Both the position numbers and the translations under genes were made by a program. Positions 34,377 to 47,525 of a DNA stretch of 64,000 nucleotides are shown here, piece by piece (positions within the stretch are counted from its first letter, which is position 1; every line of letters starts with the position of its first letter). The notes under the pieces were generated by a model that was not told the DNA's origin, did not search any database, and saw only the letters and a program-made list of their open reading frames with translations. The stretch lies in contig NC_055996.1 in NCBI RefSeq assembly GCF_018446385.1, forward strand, positions 15,239,317 through 15,303,316. Direction: 5' to 3'. Source of the stretch: Zingiber officinale. Taxonomy: Eukaryota; Streptophyta; Magnoliopsida; Zingiberales; Zingiberaceae.

Positions 34377-37300
34377 ATGCGTCCCAGCCTTTGCCGGAGC
34401 TGCCTTGCCTTCGCCCTCAAGTTCTTGCACTTCTTACAGACCTTCGTCGGCGCCTCCGTATTGATCTATTCCCTGTGGGTGCTCAATCGTTGGCGTCGCC
34501 ATGATTACCTCAGTTTCGATCTCCCAGATCTCCCAGCGCCCTGGTGAGCTCCAATCGCGCTTTTCTCTGTTGTTTGCGCGTTTCTTCTGTTTGTTTATTA
34601 TTATTATTGTTGTTGGTTATTTTTGTTATAAAAATAATTTCGTACAGGTTCGTGTGCGTTTCGATGGGTGTTGGGATTTTGATATGTTTGATTTCGTTGA
34701 TTGGGTATCTGGCAGCTGAGACGGTTTATGGATGCTGCCTCTGTTTCGTATCCTTCAAGTTGATCATGATATCCGTGTGTAATTCTAACTTTCAGATTGT
34801 ATTGCCGGATTCGATTTAATAAAAAAAAATTGTTATTTTTGCTCTCACTTATTGCACTGGTTAATTGATTGTTGATTACTTCGAATTTTATGTTTTTTTT
34901 TTTTTTTACAGAGGAACCAAACCTAGTCAGAAACATGTTGTGCTAGTATCGTTATGGTTCTGCCTCCATGGTATTCTTGATGAACTCAAAGTAGGAAGAA
35001 ATTTCAAATTTTGTGAAATGTTAACCACTTACTGGCGCCATCTTATTCTGGAGCTAAGGTGGCCTATCCTGCTATTAGTTCCTTTTAACACTTATGCCAT
35101 ACCTAGATATAGGTATCTACTTTTATTTATGCTGTATTAGGGCTAATTGCTCCTCATCGGTTCAAAGCATAACTTTCATAACACATGAAAATTTTAGTGT
35201 GTCAGATTATTATTTTCTTGCACAACTATAGGGCTTGGATTTATGTGATCACATAAATTCTGTTTACTTTCTGAGTCTCAAGGAAATTTTATTAGGCACA
35301 ATTGTTCTCCATCTGCTAAAGGTTAGTGACTTGAACAATTTGCCATCAACTCAAACTAACACTATATTATGAGGGGAATGAGATGTGGATTAAGCAGAGG
35401 TGGTTACAAATAATGAGAAGTAATAGAGAAGGAGTAGGTAGATTGTACCTGTTCATTTTAACATGGTGGAAACTAGGTGGCTAATTATGTCGTATGGTTG
35501 TGCAGTATGGTGAAAAATAGAAGATATGCTTGTAGAGGATATGCTATTTCAAATGGCTAATTATGTTGAATGGTCGTGTTCAAGTGGTACTTGCTATATG
35601 AATCAATGTGGTGAAGAAATGGAGTTACAACTATCCAAGTCTCAAAAAAGTGATTCAATTGGTGTGACATTGTGTGATACTTCTTAGATATATAAGATTG
35701 AAAAGGAATTCACAATCAACAAGGAAACTATAAATAATGCTAAAACCAAGCAAACTACTACTAATGTAACACATCTATGAATCTCATGGAGAGTTCATTC
35801 TTATCTTAGGATGAAATGCAAGCTGAATAGAAAGTAGTTTCTTTATCAACAAACAAGGGAGCAATGTGCAAGAACTTACCCTTGGGAGGAAACAACTAGA
35901 AATGACAATGTTGGTGAGTTGGCAATTACGATGAAGACATGACAAAAAACCATAGAGGCAAGGACCATGATGGTGACTAGCACTTCCCTCTAGGGGCGTA
36001 AATTAATAGCTTGTTCATGAACAAATTTGGTACCCAACTTGATAAGAGTTCATTTTGTTCATTTGGTAGTGGGAAATATATTAAGTAAACAAGCTAGCTT
36101 AAATACTAATGAATCTGGCTTGTTAACATTCATGAACAAAATCGTAACAATTTTGAATAATAATCTTAATTTGTTTATGTTTTTATTCAAATATCTAAAG
36201 AATAATATTACATTGTTTTGTAATTTCAAATTTATGTATATAGTGTTAAAAATGAGAAAATGTATGGTTCATTTATTAGATTTTTTTTTACTACATTATA
36301 AGGACAATAATTTATCTAGTTGAGCTTACTAAAAAGCTCAAGCTCAGGTTGAGCTCAATAACATTTTTAGTAAACAAGCTCGATAAGAAATGAATAAACT
36401 TGAACATAATCAAGTTGGCTTGGCTTGAGTAATTGCTCCCCTCTTCCCTCATAAGTGTTTGCCTTCTCTTCCTGAACTTCATGCAAATCATTATTCTTGA
36501 GCAAAACAAAGACTAACTTTTTTTTTATGCCTTTTAGGGATTCATACAATGGGTTTCTTTAATGTCTTAAATCCTCAATAAAATAAAATTTTGTTCAATG
36601 CTGTTGGAGTTTTAGAGATAGTACAACAATTTTGTTTCACAGGAGCACTAATGTGTTTTAAGTATCACTGAGAGTCTTCACAGTTCTGTTAGATTTTCTT
36701 CTGGACACTACCACAGCACTAATTGCTGAGCACCAAAATGTTGTTAATCAGAAATAAATCAGATAACTGTAAGATAATTCCTAAAAATAAAATTTTGAAT
36801 AGATTGATGTTTGGCTTAAATATTAAGTAAATAATGGTTAGCTGTGAATATTCTGCATAAATAATTGATCTTTAATTTTAAAGTGCTTGGTTCATCGGCT
36901 TTTTTCTGAGCAGTGCAAGTACCAAAGTGTTCATCAAGGTTTGTTGCTGTTGGAAAACATAATCATATTTCCTCACTCTTGCCTTTGTGTATTTACTAGA
37001 AGATATAGGATTCGAGCACAATAATATCATAATATTCTTGTAAATTACGTTGCATATTATCTCCTTAGCTTAGATGGATGACAGCATGCAATCTTAACCG
37101 TCATGCTTATTGTACTAGAAGTGGCTGTAGTGGGGCAGCTAATGCTAAATAAGCACTGGGAAGAGGTAAGCATTTGAATTAGAGATGATTGTTAGTATTA
37201 TGTATTTATGTTAATGTCTAGCAATGTTGTCTAATTCTATCATTTGACAGGAACTTCCGTATGACTCCACTGGAGAACTAAAACATCTACGAGTGTTTAT

Positions 37301-39338
37301 AGAAGATAACATGGATATTTTCACATGGGTTGCTGTTTGTGTCATTGCTACTCAGGCAAGTATCCAATTGGTGGATGTTTAATATTGTAATTCTAATTAT
37401 TAGTGACGGGTACTTCCTACATGCTTGAGACTTGGTCAATATAATCGCCTAATCTTATATTGTATAAAGGTCAGTCCAGTGCACGAAGCCCCCGCCAATG
37501 CTCACGGGGAAGGGTCTATATTACAGTCTTACCTTGTTTTACAAGAGGTTGTTTCCGAGACTTGAATCCATGACCTCTGAGTCACACGGCAACGACCTTA
37601 TCATTGCGCCAAGGCTTATCTTATATTGTATCATTAATTATTGGTCCTACATAATTTATGGAATGGCTAAAACATCCATAGGCATTTAGAGAAGATTCAT
37701 CACTTCTTGAATTAAATCAGACCTGGGCATAATATATTATTTTTTCTCCATATGAATTGTAATCCCTGCAGTGCATATTCTGTGAAATTATTATAACTGT
37801 CACTGCTCATTCTTGTGTTCTAGTATATGTTATTTCCACATTTTTTTTACAATCCTTATTTCTGTGGAACAGGCTCTCTCACTTCTGTTAACACTGATAT
37901 TGCGTGCCACGACTGCTCATAGAAGGGTTACATACGACAGTGATGAAGATTTTGTTGTAATTAGGCAACCACTTTTGGATCCAAAAGGGGTAGGGCCCTC
38001 AACCTCAATTGACGTCAGGAGATCTTACTATGACAATTGGAATTCTAGGATGAGACAGAAGGTACTTTGGTGCCATGGCTTTCATTGTTCTATCCTTGTT
38101 TTATTTATGATGCTTGAATGAATGAACCCTAGAGTTATGGAAAGGGTGTACGACCTTAGGTGGTTCAGCTAATCAACAACTGTTTCCATATGATGAGTTG
38201 AACAATTAACAGAGTAGGCTCATTCCACATTAGGGAGTTATACGAATATGAGTGCTAAGGATTGGTATATTAATATACTGGTTGGGTTTTAATGATATCA
38301 TAGTTATAGAAGGTCCATTATATCTGAGATGCTAAGATGTTTTATCTCCAAGAGAGCAATCTTGATTTCAACATAATTCATGGATCCTACTCTGAATGAT
38401 TGTAATTGTAGATGAAAACAGTAATTCTTTGCATAAGGGGTTTGGGTTGCACCAATAGATTAGAGCTTGGAACTAGCTGAAGTCCATCACTCGATATGAT
38501 GGAACCAGTAAGGCAATTTGAGTAACAATCAGACTAATTCTTTAAGAGATGAATACTCCATCATTGTATGTTTGGGAATGAATCAGGGTATTGTTTACTA
38601 TGGAAGCAATGGTTATTTTAAGCCAATGCCTGGTATCAATCATGTTGGTGCCATGATAGTGAAGAAAAAAAAACTACTACAAGGTTATGAAGGCGAAGAG
38701 AAGTAAAATATGGAATTCTATCTCCATGATAGGCAACATGAATGATTTGGTCAATGGCCAATTGTCACACTGGCATACATAATTAAATCACCAATATATA
38801 GTCTTTTGAAGAAAAGGAAAGGACACATCAATATCATTTTCTCCACCAATTTGAGCATAACTAACCTATCCGTTAGATGCTTGATTTAATGGAAGTAGAC
38901 ACTTTGTTTTTTTTCCCTATAGACTAGAGAAAAAATGTATGTTTTTATTGAAGTTGACTAACTTCCTATGACTTGATCAGTGCGGAATATTGATTCTTTT
39001 CAAGGAAAAATAACTCGTGCTTGCAACTATGAATACAAATATTTTGGTTCATATGCATATTTTAAATATTTCATCAGGAACAGTTGCTAGACTTCTCACA
39101 AATAAAATGTTCTGGTGTTTTATAGATTATGAAACCTACATGTTCCTTCCTTTTGCCACAATACACACCACTCTTTCTGGCTTTCTCCAATGGTGCTCAA
39201 TTTTGACGTCTTCCTTTGCATTTCTTTCTTGTTACATGATTCGTACATCGCATTGAATCTTATTATACTTTGTCGCAGTATGGGCTCAACCAAAGTGAAT
39301 TCTCACAAGTCTCTCTGGATCCAAAACCCTGCATTTAA
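34377..39338 (+). CDS. TOM2A-type tetraspanin-like membrane protein
   Basis: Six exons: 34377-34543, 34648-34747, 37085-37165, 37251-37355, 37873-38061 and 39279-39338, giving 233 residues. Phases agree throughout. Four membrane segments are visible near residues 12-35, 57-78, 91-111 and 143-164. The conserved GCCLCF (85-89 region) follows TM2. The short outer loop has NKHWEEELPYDSTGEL, and the cytosolic tail has TYDSDEDFVVIRQPLLDP. These match the plant TOM2A/tetraspanin-18 to -20 family, in which TOM2A is a host factor for tobamovirus replication at the tonoplast. The exact paralog is not resolved. Intron 2 (2.3 kb) holds a hAT MITE and intron 4 holds a SINE. Intron 4 begins GCAAGT, a GC-AG intron. 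The gene converges with the TRM gene at 40149. Confidence 0.9.
35991..36442. mobile_element. hAT-type MITE in intron 2 of the tetraspanin gene
   Basis: The 452 bp element starts TAGGGGCGTAAATT and ends AATTGCTCCCCT, an imperfect inverted terminus. It is flanked by a perfect 8 bp duplication CTTCCCTC (35983-35990 and 36443-36450). An 8 bp duplication and (C/T)AGGGGCG ends are typical of hAT elements. It contains GCTTGTTCATGAAC-like and GAGCTTACTAAAAAGCTC-like internal palindromes but no coding sequence. Confidence 0.88.
37466..37617 (-). mobile_element. tRNA-derived SINE in intron 4 of the tetraspanin gene
   Basis: Read on the minus strand it starts with an A-box-like TTGGCGCAATGAT and carries a B-box-like GGATTCAAGTCTCGG. 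It is flanked by a 14 bp direct repeat ATCTTATATTGTAT (37452-37465 and 37618-37631), which marks target-primed insertion. The interior GTGCACGAAGCCCCCGCC and GGGGAAGGGTCTAT are typical of a widespread plant SINE family, recalled from memory. Confidence 0.85.
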
Positions 39339-40148
39339 GATGGATACAGGAAAAGGAAGATGGTGACATATCCTGTAAGCAGTAGATTCGGAACTGAAGC
39401 TGATATTGTAGAACATGTTTGGCAGGTAAAAAAGATGTGTAGTCGCTTGTATCATATTTATTGTCATTGTCCTGGACTCGTGTCCATGTGGAGCTCTGCG
39501 GGTATCATGCTGCTTATATCTCCTTTTTATGATGTCCATGTCCGTGCCAATTTGCCCGTGCTTTGAGATTGCTTGCCCCATGTGTTTTCTCAGTGTTTAT
39601 TGTTGCTGCTCTGGCATTTGTCCCGTCCCTTCTTGCTGAATTGAAGGCAAATTCTTTCTATGGGAGCACATACATTTCAAGCATCTTCCTACTACGCTAT
39701 TAGGTTGATGGGGGGATCAATGTAGGCGAGAAAAAGTTTGGTATAATTCTAGACATGAGAACATTAAAGAAATAGTTCAACTTATATTAAAAAAACACAT
39801 TTAAAATTGCATAGCAGTAGCAGATGTACCTCTATATATTTTCCACATGCTTCCAATACAAAAAAACGTGAACTGTTGATCCTGCAACGAAATAACAATA
39901 CACTGGCTCATGCCAGATCTTAGCTAATACCAGTTGCTACGACGAGCTTTGTTTCCACCTCCTTGTCCTCTTCCTTCCCCTGAAATGTTAACTGCCACAA
40001 GTTCATCAGAGAATCTCTCTTTATTTAATGGCTCTAATCTGGTTCCCATCCAAAGATATCATAATACAAAAAACATAGTTCTCATTAATGGATTAGCACC
40101 AATTATCTGATAATACAATCATATTACAGGGCCGGATGATGACAACCT
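39339..40148. other. Gap between convergent genes
   Basis: This holds the 3' untranslated regions of the tetraspanin gene (from the left) and of the TRM gene (from the right). No repeat or additional gene was recognised. Confidence 0.4.
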
Positions 40149-43015
40149 TCAACTATGGGATAATTCAGAAAGTAATTCTTCGACCAACTCCTCCAACACC
40201 TTCCCACCAATCTCCTTGCTGAATTCACACACCTCCAGCCACCTTGTTGCATCTCCTTGACTCCCTGCGACCTCTTCCTTCACCAATCTATCTATCATAT
40301 TGCTATTATAACAGTAGTCGCCTTTTGTCAACATATTGCTATTATAACAGGGCTCCTTTGATATCCACTTGTCGCCATTCGACCCTTTTCTAACGATCGC
40401 CCAGACTTGCTCTGCCACTGCGGCATCACCGTCATGGTGTTCTTTTCTGGGTTTGTGAACTGGCCTTTGGGTCCATGGATATGCGGCGTGCAATGCAGAC
40501 TGGCAGATGTCTAACAATGCTGTGTTTATGGAGTCGAACAACAGCCTCCGGCTCGAGAGTATCGTCTGGGATTTCTCTTTCCCGTCTTCCATGTGAAGGG
40601 ACTCGTGCAGTAGAGATGGATTCAAAGGGCTATCGAGTGAATACCACCCGCTGTACAGCATTTGGTTAATGCTGTTCATTCCGGAAGAAGATAGCAGTTT
40701 CTGGAGGAACGCAAACTGCTCATACTCTTCATCTGCCTTGGTGAAAACCATAAAAGGATTGGAAGGTTTTGTTGATGCCAAGTCCAAGTAGGAGGAGCGA
40801 ACGGATTTGATTAGTGGAGACCTACACACTGCTGATGAATTAGATTGGCAGGTTATCGATAGAGTATGTGCGGGACTAGAATTAGAACTAGGCACTATAC
40901 GCCACTAGAATCATAACTAGTTATGCAATTCTTACGTGGACGTGCAGCAATGGTCCCTCCAAAAGACTCTGACAAACTATTCTCTGCATCGAGTAGCATG
41001 TCTTCTGAAGCTGAATTATGGCCAGATTTATCCTGGAAGTCAGTTAACTTTCTGGATTTTTCTTTGGGAACACCCTGCAGATCATGCCACCAGATTTCAG
41101 GAGTAAAATAAAAAGATTTGGTAAATATTTAATAAATTACAGATAAGAAAGAATATTGGAGCCAGAAAGTAATCAAGGTGTATCAAGGATAAGGAATATG
41201 ACAAAGTGGCAGCTTAATATATTTCAGCTAAGAACAAAGAAGTGAAAGGCTTTCCAAATGAAATACATTTGTATAAAACATGGAGGAGAAATGTCTTACC
41301 TCAGAAAGCATCAACATTTCAGTTGATCTACCATGTGGTGATACAAAAGTATCACTGAAGGATGATATCACGTCAGGGACTGAGGCAGCTCTAGAAAGCT
41401 CGTCTCTGCTAGAATTTTTGCTTCCGGAGAAGAAAAAACTTGAGATCTTGTCCTTGAATGATAACTTCCTGTTATTTGACTTGGGAACCACTGTTCGAAC
41501 AGTGGGTTCGACCATTAAAGACCCAGAGAGCCCGACATTAAAATCGTCAATTCCATGAGCCAAAGAAGATCTCAACGAATTCTGCTGGGAAGTTTCTTCA
41601 AATGTAGGTAATGATGCTGAGGGTGCATTCAGGATATCTTCTGCATCAAATGGTTTATTAGAATGAGTAAGGTCCTCCTCAATTCTTCCTTGCTTCGTTG
41701 ACTCGGGAATGGAAAGCATCTCTCGTAAGGTGCTTGTGGTTCTTAAATGTCTAAGTTCTCGAAGATGAACATTGGATGCGACAGAAGCTGATAGCCTTTC
41801 TGAAAGCCTTTTCTTGGCTTCTACAATAACTGATGATTCAGGAGAAGGTGATGTTTGATTAAAGGATGATGTCGAGAGTGGACTACTAATTTTATTGATG
41901 TAATCCCATGAATACTCTGTAGCTGAAGATGTAGCATCATATTCATTTGTACTGCCAACCTCATCTTCCAAATACACACAATCTGACCTATTGAATGAGC
42001 TCTCATCACCAATGTATCCAGTTGATAATACTGACATAGACAAAGCTTCATCTTTTCTGATGCTAGATACGCTTTCTTCCTCCTCCTCACTTACCTCCTC
42101 GAGTTCTTTTCTTGAACTTACCAATTCATCAGCAGCGATCAGATCTCGACTAGAGTTATGTGTGCCTTGCAATGTATGTAAATTGCTGGGCTTTAGGATG
42201 ACTATTCTTGTTCGTTGAGATAAGGCATCATGCTTTGGCTCACAGAAACCAGTGCCCCAATAACGCCTACTTACCTTTCCTATATTTGCATCAGAATCAG
42301 ATAAAAGCTGTTTTCCCATGGACTGGTTTCCTTTACTGTCCATGGTATTGGAAGGTTTCAGCACAGTTATAGGAGTTGTCTGAGAAGGCAGAGAGAGGCT
42401 CTGTGGCTTCAAGGGTTGTTTTGTGAACACTGAGTTGGATTCTTCCAGGAATTTAATAAACAAATCTCTGTTTGAGTTTAGAACTTTAACTGCATCTTGG
42501 AACTCCTGAGAATCAAGAAACTTGCCATCAGTAGCCAAGCGTTTAGCTTCAAGAAACTTCTCCCGAACAAGGACTGTTCTTATCTTATGTGAATTCTCAA
42601 CTAATCTTGCCTTCCGCACAGATTGCTCATCGATCCAAATATCCTTCGTCGGTTGTTCTACTTCATATACATCAAAATACTCCTTGTGGTTGTGTTTGCA
42701 TTGATGTAGCTCATCGGCCAAACCATTGCTAAGATAGCTATTGTTTCTTACTTTCTCCTTGCTTGTCTCCCATTTCTGCACTGGTATAGAATCAAGACCC
42801 ATTAATCTCGCAATAACACTTGGTGGCTTCTTTGTAGACTCTGTGCCACCACACATTTCCTGTGATATTAGCATCTTCATCGGAGTTCTGCCAGATATTT
42901 CATCGGGACAACTACTCCTTTGTTCATTTGTTATCTGTGTTTAGATGCAAATTAGACCAGAAAAAAAAAGAGTAACTATCTTCACATAAATGTAAGTGCT
43001 TACTTGTTTCCCCAT
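40149..43015 (-). CDS. TRM/LONGIFOLIA-like protein with VARLMGL-type motif and DUF4378
   Basis: Minus-strand coding exons: 43015-43004 (end of an exon that spans 43071-43004), 42934-41300, 41074-40936 and 40894-40149. They give 843 residues. The start is the first in-frame ATG (MGKQITNEQ). The frame is open upstream in that exon, but no upstream ATG was found, so an extra 5' exon cannot be excluded. Residues 43-52 are SVIARLMGLD, the M2-type motif of TON1 Recruiting Motif proteins, and about 650-840 form DUF4378 (YEQFAFLQKLLSSSG, SRRLLFDSINTALLDI, LVKEEVAG, GGKVLEELVEELLSEL). TRM proteins recruit TON1/PP2A complexes to microtubules and shape cell division and elongation. The middle is serine-rich and probably disordered. 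A short internal duplication of CYNSNM lies near 40298-40350. Confidence 0.9.
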
Positions 43016-44529
43016 ATCCTCCACAACAGGATGTATCGACCTCTTTATGGTATTGGAATAGCCTCTAGCAGCTGCAAGAAATGAATGTCCGACATTAATG
43101 GCAAAAGCTTGTGTCCAGATCCCAGTTAACCGGAATTATCATCCCTAAGAAGGATGAGACAATATGAAAGAAAAAGGATGAGGAAGAAAGAAAGCACATG
43201 CAAAGAGAAGAAACAAAAAGAAATAATACTTTAAAGCTATCTGAAACAATACAAAGCTACTGGAATTTCTCAGTGAAAAAGCTGCGATCAAAGGCGGAGA
43301 ACCGCCAATAGACTCCAGGAGAATCAAGAACACTTCCAGTGGAGTCACCGAGCTCAACGATCATCAACATGTTAAATCGGAAACACAAAAACCGAAAGCC
43401 GAAATCACCCACCACGGAACGCTGCATTCCCCTGCGGACTGCGATCTCCAGTGCTCCAACCATCGGCATCCGCGTCCGAAAATCTAAAAAGCACACACCG
43501 AGCGCCGCACAAAAGAATCCAGATCCAAGAACAAACGGCCGCCGCCGACCATATCCCCTTCTTCTCGCTTTCGCCGCACGCTAAAAAGTAAAACCTCCGG
43601 CGGAAGCGCCTTCTACTCGCACTCAACCGCCGCACGTGAAGTGGGCGAGAGAGACAGCGAGGGTGGGGGAGAAGGACGGCGAAAGGAAGGGAAATGATCT
43701 GGCTTTATTATCCGCTGGGCGCGGATTGAGACGGGTGAGGGAAGCTACGTATCTGCATCCTCTGGCGATAAGATAAGAAATCAGGAATCATTCGTTAATT
43801 TTTGGAGTCATCGAGCTTGCCATTCACAGCACCGAAAAGATAACAAGGAAAGAAAAAAATAGTTCCTCTCTCTGTCAAATGGAGATATCCCAGCAGAAAA
43901 TAGTTGAATATAGTCATTGAAGTTGATCAAGTTGTGGTTGATCACCGACTCTTTGTTTTGTCTTGGACCGCTTAGAAAAAAAAGGTGAAGCCAAGTTTTT
44001 ATTACCTTTATGATGGTCCAACTTCTGGTGTCTAATATCACGGGAGGCGAGCAGAGAGTGGTGTGTGACCTGCAGCCCGTGGTTTTATCCGATGGCTACT
44101 GCACCTGCAACTGCACCTTGCCCGCGGCAAAGAATCTCAATCTCACATCTTAAATGGCACCCATCAATTATCGACGCCGAGTTCTGACATGATTGGCAAA
44201 CTATAGCAATATATCTATCTATGAGCGTGTTTAATGCACTGGGGATGATGATTCACCGATACGGATGAATCTTGGAATGGTAATGGTTCAGTTTCTAGCT
44301 TGCCAAGCGGGACACACATTTCTTCCTGCGTGTATTCTCTCACCTTCTTGGCTAAAAACACCCAAAACTGAAATGAGTGATTTTGCACGTTTTTTATTCC
44401 AAATGTACAGGATAACGGAACTACAATCAACCGCCTATCATGTGAATTATACGAGCAATGCCTATGGACAACCACCGGAATAAATTGAGAAATGCTGGTA
44501 GCAGAACAGCCAGATGCAGTGTAGAGAAC
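43016..44529. other. 5' leader and promoter of the TRM gene, then unassigned sequence
   Basis: From 43016 to about 43650 the minus strand shows splice-like features: acceptor TTGCAG at 43077-43072 and a possible donor CCA/GTAGC near 43259. A non-coding first exon is therefore likely. The region near 43640-43760 is the probable promoter. From about 43800 to 44529 no gene or repeat was recognised. Confidence 0.4.
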
Positions 44530-45255
44530 ACCTGGTAAACCTTTCCATGGGTTTTAATCTTCCCCTACAGCCTCCCTTTGCTTCTTTATCTCACCAAGGT
44601 ACAGCATAATGAAATCAGCATCAAAGTTTTCCTTTATCACGGAAAAAATATTTGCATCATATTGTTGGATCAATCGCACCACCAGTCCTTTTGATGTCTT
44701 CAAGATAGAATTTACTCTCCTTTTTTTTTTTCAAAATCAGAGAGGTTCACAATTCCTTTACATAGGCTTCCATGATCAAATGTTTCAGCTGAGCAACAAG
44801 ATGGTGCGAGTATTAGTTTGCGACAGCATATCCCCACTGAAGAAACATTTGTTATTTCTAATCAACTCTTAACTAATTTGCATAAAAAAGTAACCTTCGT
44901 CCGTTGAAAGCAAGTTTTCAAAGCACAGCTCATACTCTGCATACTGCTCTGAAAGTATGTCCAAGAGTTCCTCGCAATTGATCGTGATCTTCGCCAAAGA
45001 ATCAGAGTGTCAATCTGAACAACTTTGGATGCAGTTAGGATTTCATGTCACAGGAATCAAGCCCAGTGCATGTCAAGTCAAAATCAGAAAATATAACCAG
45101 TTGAGTTTCCTTATCAAGCATTTTGGTGAACAGAACTACCACCAGTTGGGCAATAATAGACTGGGAATTACATAACTCAACTTCAATTGTAGCAAAAGCT
45201 TGGAGGTAAAGCTTTTCTATTATTTCTAGCTCTCCACCAGTCAATGAAACACTCA

Positions 45256-46388
45256 GGGACGTTTGGTTCTTTCCTAGGAATAGAAATCGAAATGAGAATC
45301 ATTGTATTATGGAATGAAAATGGGTATGAGCATTGATATCACTCTTAAAAGTAATGTTTGGTTAGTTGCATATTTTCTATCGGAATTAATCAAAATTTCC
45401 TTTTTTACCCTTAAAAAAATAAGAGAAAAAATTAGATGTGATAGAAAGATGAATGAAAGAGAATGATGAGAGAGAAAGTGTGATGAGAAAGAATGAAGAG
45501 AGAAAAAGTGTGATGTGAAAGAATGAAGAGAGAAAAAGTATGATAAGAGAAAATGACAAAAAGAGAGTGTAATAGGAGAGAGCATGATGAGAGAAGATGA
45601 GAGAGAAAATATGATATGAGAGAAAGTACGATGAGAGAGGTTGAAGAGAGAGAAAATGTAATGAGAAAAAAATGAGGAAAGAGAGTGTGATGAGAGAGAA
45701 AGTATGGTGAGAGATAAAATATGATAAGAGAGAAAGTGTGATGAAAAAAAGAGAACATTGAGTGTGATGAGAGAGATTGAGGAGAGAGAAAGTATGATGA
45801 GGGAGAACGTATGATAAGAGAGAAAGTATGTTGAGGAAAAAAAGGAAGGAGTGTGACAAGAGAGATTGAAAAGAGAGAAAGTGTGATGAGAGCAAAAGTG
45901 TAATCAGAAAAAAGGAAGTGTGATGGGAGAGATTGAGGAGAGAGAAAGTATGATGAGAGAGAAAGTGTGATGAGAAAAAAAGAAGGAAGAGAGTGCAATG
46001 GAAGAGATTGAGGAGAGAGATAGTTTAATGAGAAAAAGAGTGTGTGATAGGAGAGAGAAAGTGTGTGATAAAATGATGAGACAGAAAATATGATGAGAGA
46101 GAATAAGGAGAGAGAAGTAATATGAAAGAAAAAAATAAATAAATAAATTTTGATATTTGATATTAAGGGAGAAAATTTTAGTTTTAGGTTAAGGGTATTT
46201 TTGGAATAAGGGAATATTTTGATTGATGAAAATAGGGTAATGACTCATTGAAGGGAAGATACATGGGAATGAGTTATTACCCAATTTCAAGGATTCATTC
46301 CCTTATTTATATTCCTATTCCTATAATCCAAACATTAACAATGACAATCAATGATTCCCATTCCTATTCTCCTAAACCAAACGCCCCC
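45256..46388. mobile_element. Tourist/Harbinger-like element inserted in the TH2 pseudogene
   Basis: The left end reads GGGACGTTTGGTTCTTTCC and the right end reads CCTAAACCAAACGCCCCC, forming an imperfect inverted terminus of at least 45 bp (including CATTGATT-like inner parts). It is flanked by TCA on both sides (45253-45255 and 46389-46391), a 3 bp duplication as in PIF/Harbinger. Length is 1133 bp, most of it a GA-rich array. There is no transposase. Confidence 0.7.
45420..46130. repeat. GA-rich minisatellite inside the Tourist-like element
   Basis: About 700 bp of variants of GATGAGAGAGAAAGTGT, with interspersed GAGATTGAGGAGAGAGAAAG. The composition is almost only G, A and T on the plus strand. 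Long open frames on the minus strand (Ser/Leu/His/Phe-rich) are a by-product of this composition. Confidence 0.85.
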
Positions 46389-47384
46389 TCATATTATCAA
46401 GTAAATCTTCTATTTGCGTGGCATATTCCTAGACAATAGAAAAGAGAAACGCAAAAGTAAGCACTACAAATAAGTTTATCTGGTACGGGTTTGGACCAAC
46501 AATAATCTAGTGTTAAATTATGGACGAAATTAAAAAACAATTGATGATTGCCTGTAGGTATCCAAATACCTAAAAACTTGTGGAGGAACAAGTGTCATCC
46601 ACTTCTTGTACGGAATACCATTCCTTCAGTTTTCAGTATGTTGGAGCTCTTTACCCAAGAATGCATAAAGCCCTCCCCCCTCCAATGGAATTATCTCTTT
46701 AGAGTTTGGAGGGATCAATTCCCTAATTCTGCATAACTGGTTCTCTCAGATGGCTTCATATACACAGATACCCAGATAATTATGTGGTGTACCATCAATA
46801 ATGTAAATAAGTACTAAGATACATATTCAAAAGAGGAGCAAGTCTAAACCTAACCAATATATTATTCACAGTAACTATCCGACCATACAATAATTTATGA
46901 TCTTTATATCGTCATTTCCCATATTTTGATGAACAATGGGAATTTTATTTTACTTCAAAAAAAAAAAAAAAACAAGTGTATCGACGGTAAGATCTAAACA
47001 TTCAACTAATAAACAAACTCATAGCAAGTTCCAAAGGAAGAAAAGGGAATTTTGAACTGTCATCGCCTGTCCAGCTAATAAAACCTGGAAATTTAATTGC
47101 CAATGTGAACTGTATGATAGATAAAAATTGTTGCAATACCTCCAATGAAAATTTAAAATGAGCATAATTTAATCAATCTGCTAAAGATAATTTAACAAAC
47201 CATCACTAGTAATGCATGTTGCAGGGTTAGAGCCTGTGAAAAGCTAGCATGCACCAGAATTCATCATCTTTCTTCCAATATGATGTGCTCTACTAGTTTA
47301 TCAATCTAATTTTGACTTATTTCATGGTGGCAACAGGCAATTTGCATACCCAGCACCTTCGCCATCCTGTCCCAAAAAGAAAGA

Positions 47385-47525
47385 GATAAATCACGGATGA
47401 CTACCAGCCTTAGATAGTTGATAGCACATGGAGAAGGACAAGCACCCGGCTACTAGCCGGGATTTGACCCCCAAATCTTATGGTCGCAACACCATCATGT
47501 GCTAGCCAACAGCTGGTACAACCAT
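47385..47525 (-). mobile_element. Possible tRNA-derived SINE
   Basis: On the minus strand, TTGGCTAGCACATGATGGTG resembles an A box and GGGGGTCAAATCCCGGC a B box about 35 bp later. The CCGGGTGCTTGTCC that follows is typical of a plant SINE. No target duplication was found, so the limits are approximate. Confidence 0.45.

Noticed and set aside
43145-43635. Minus-strand frames upstream of the TRM gene as its N-terminal exon
   Set aside because: The only frame in phase with the next exon has no ATG before in-frame stops, so this is more likely a non-coding first exon.
45386-45998. Long minus-strand frames of 169 and 188 codons rich in Ser, Leu, His and Phe
   Set aside because: They are translations of the GA-rich minisatellite; two overlapping frames are both open, as expected from composition, and no domain pattern is seen.
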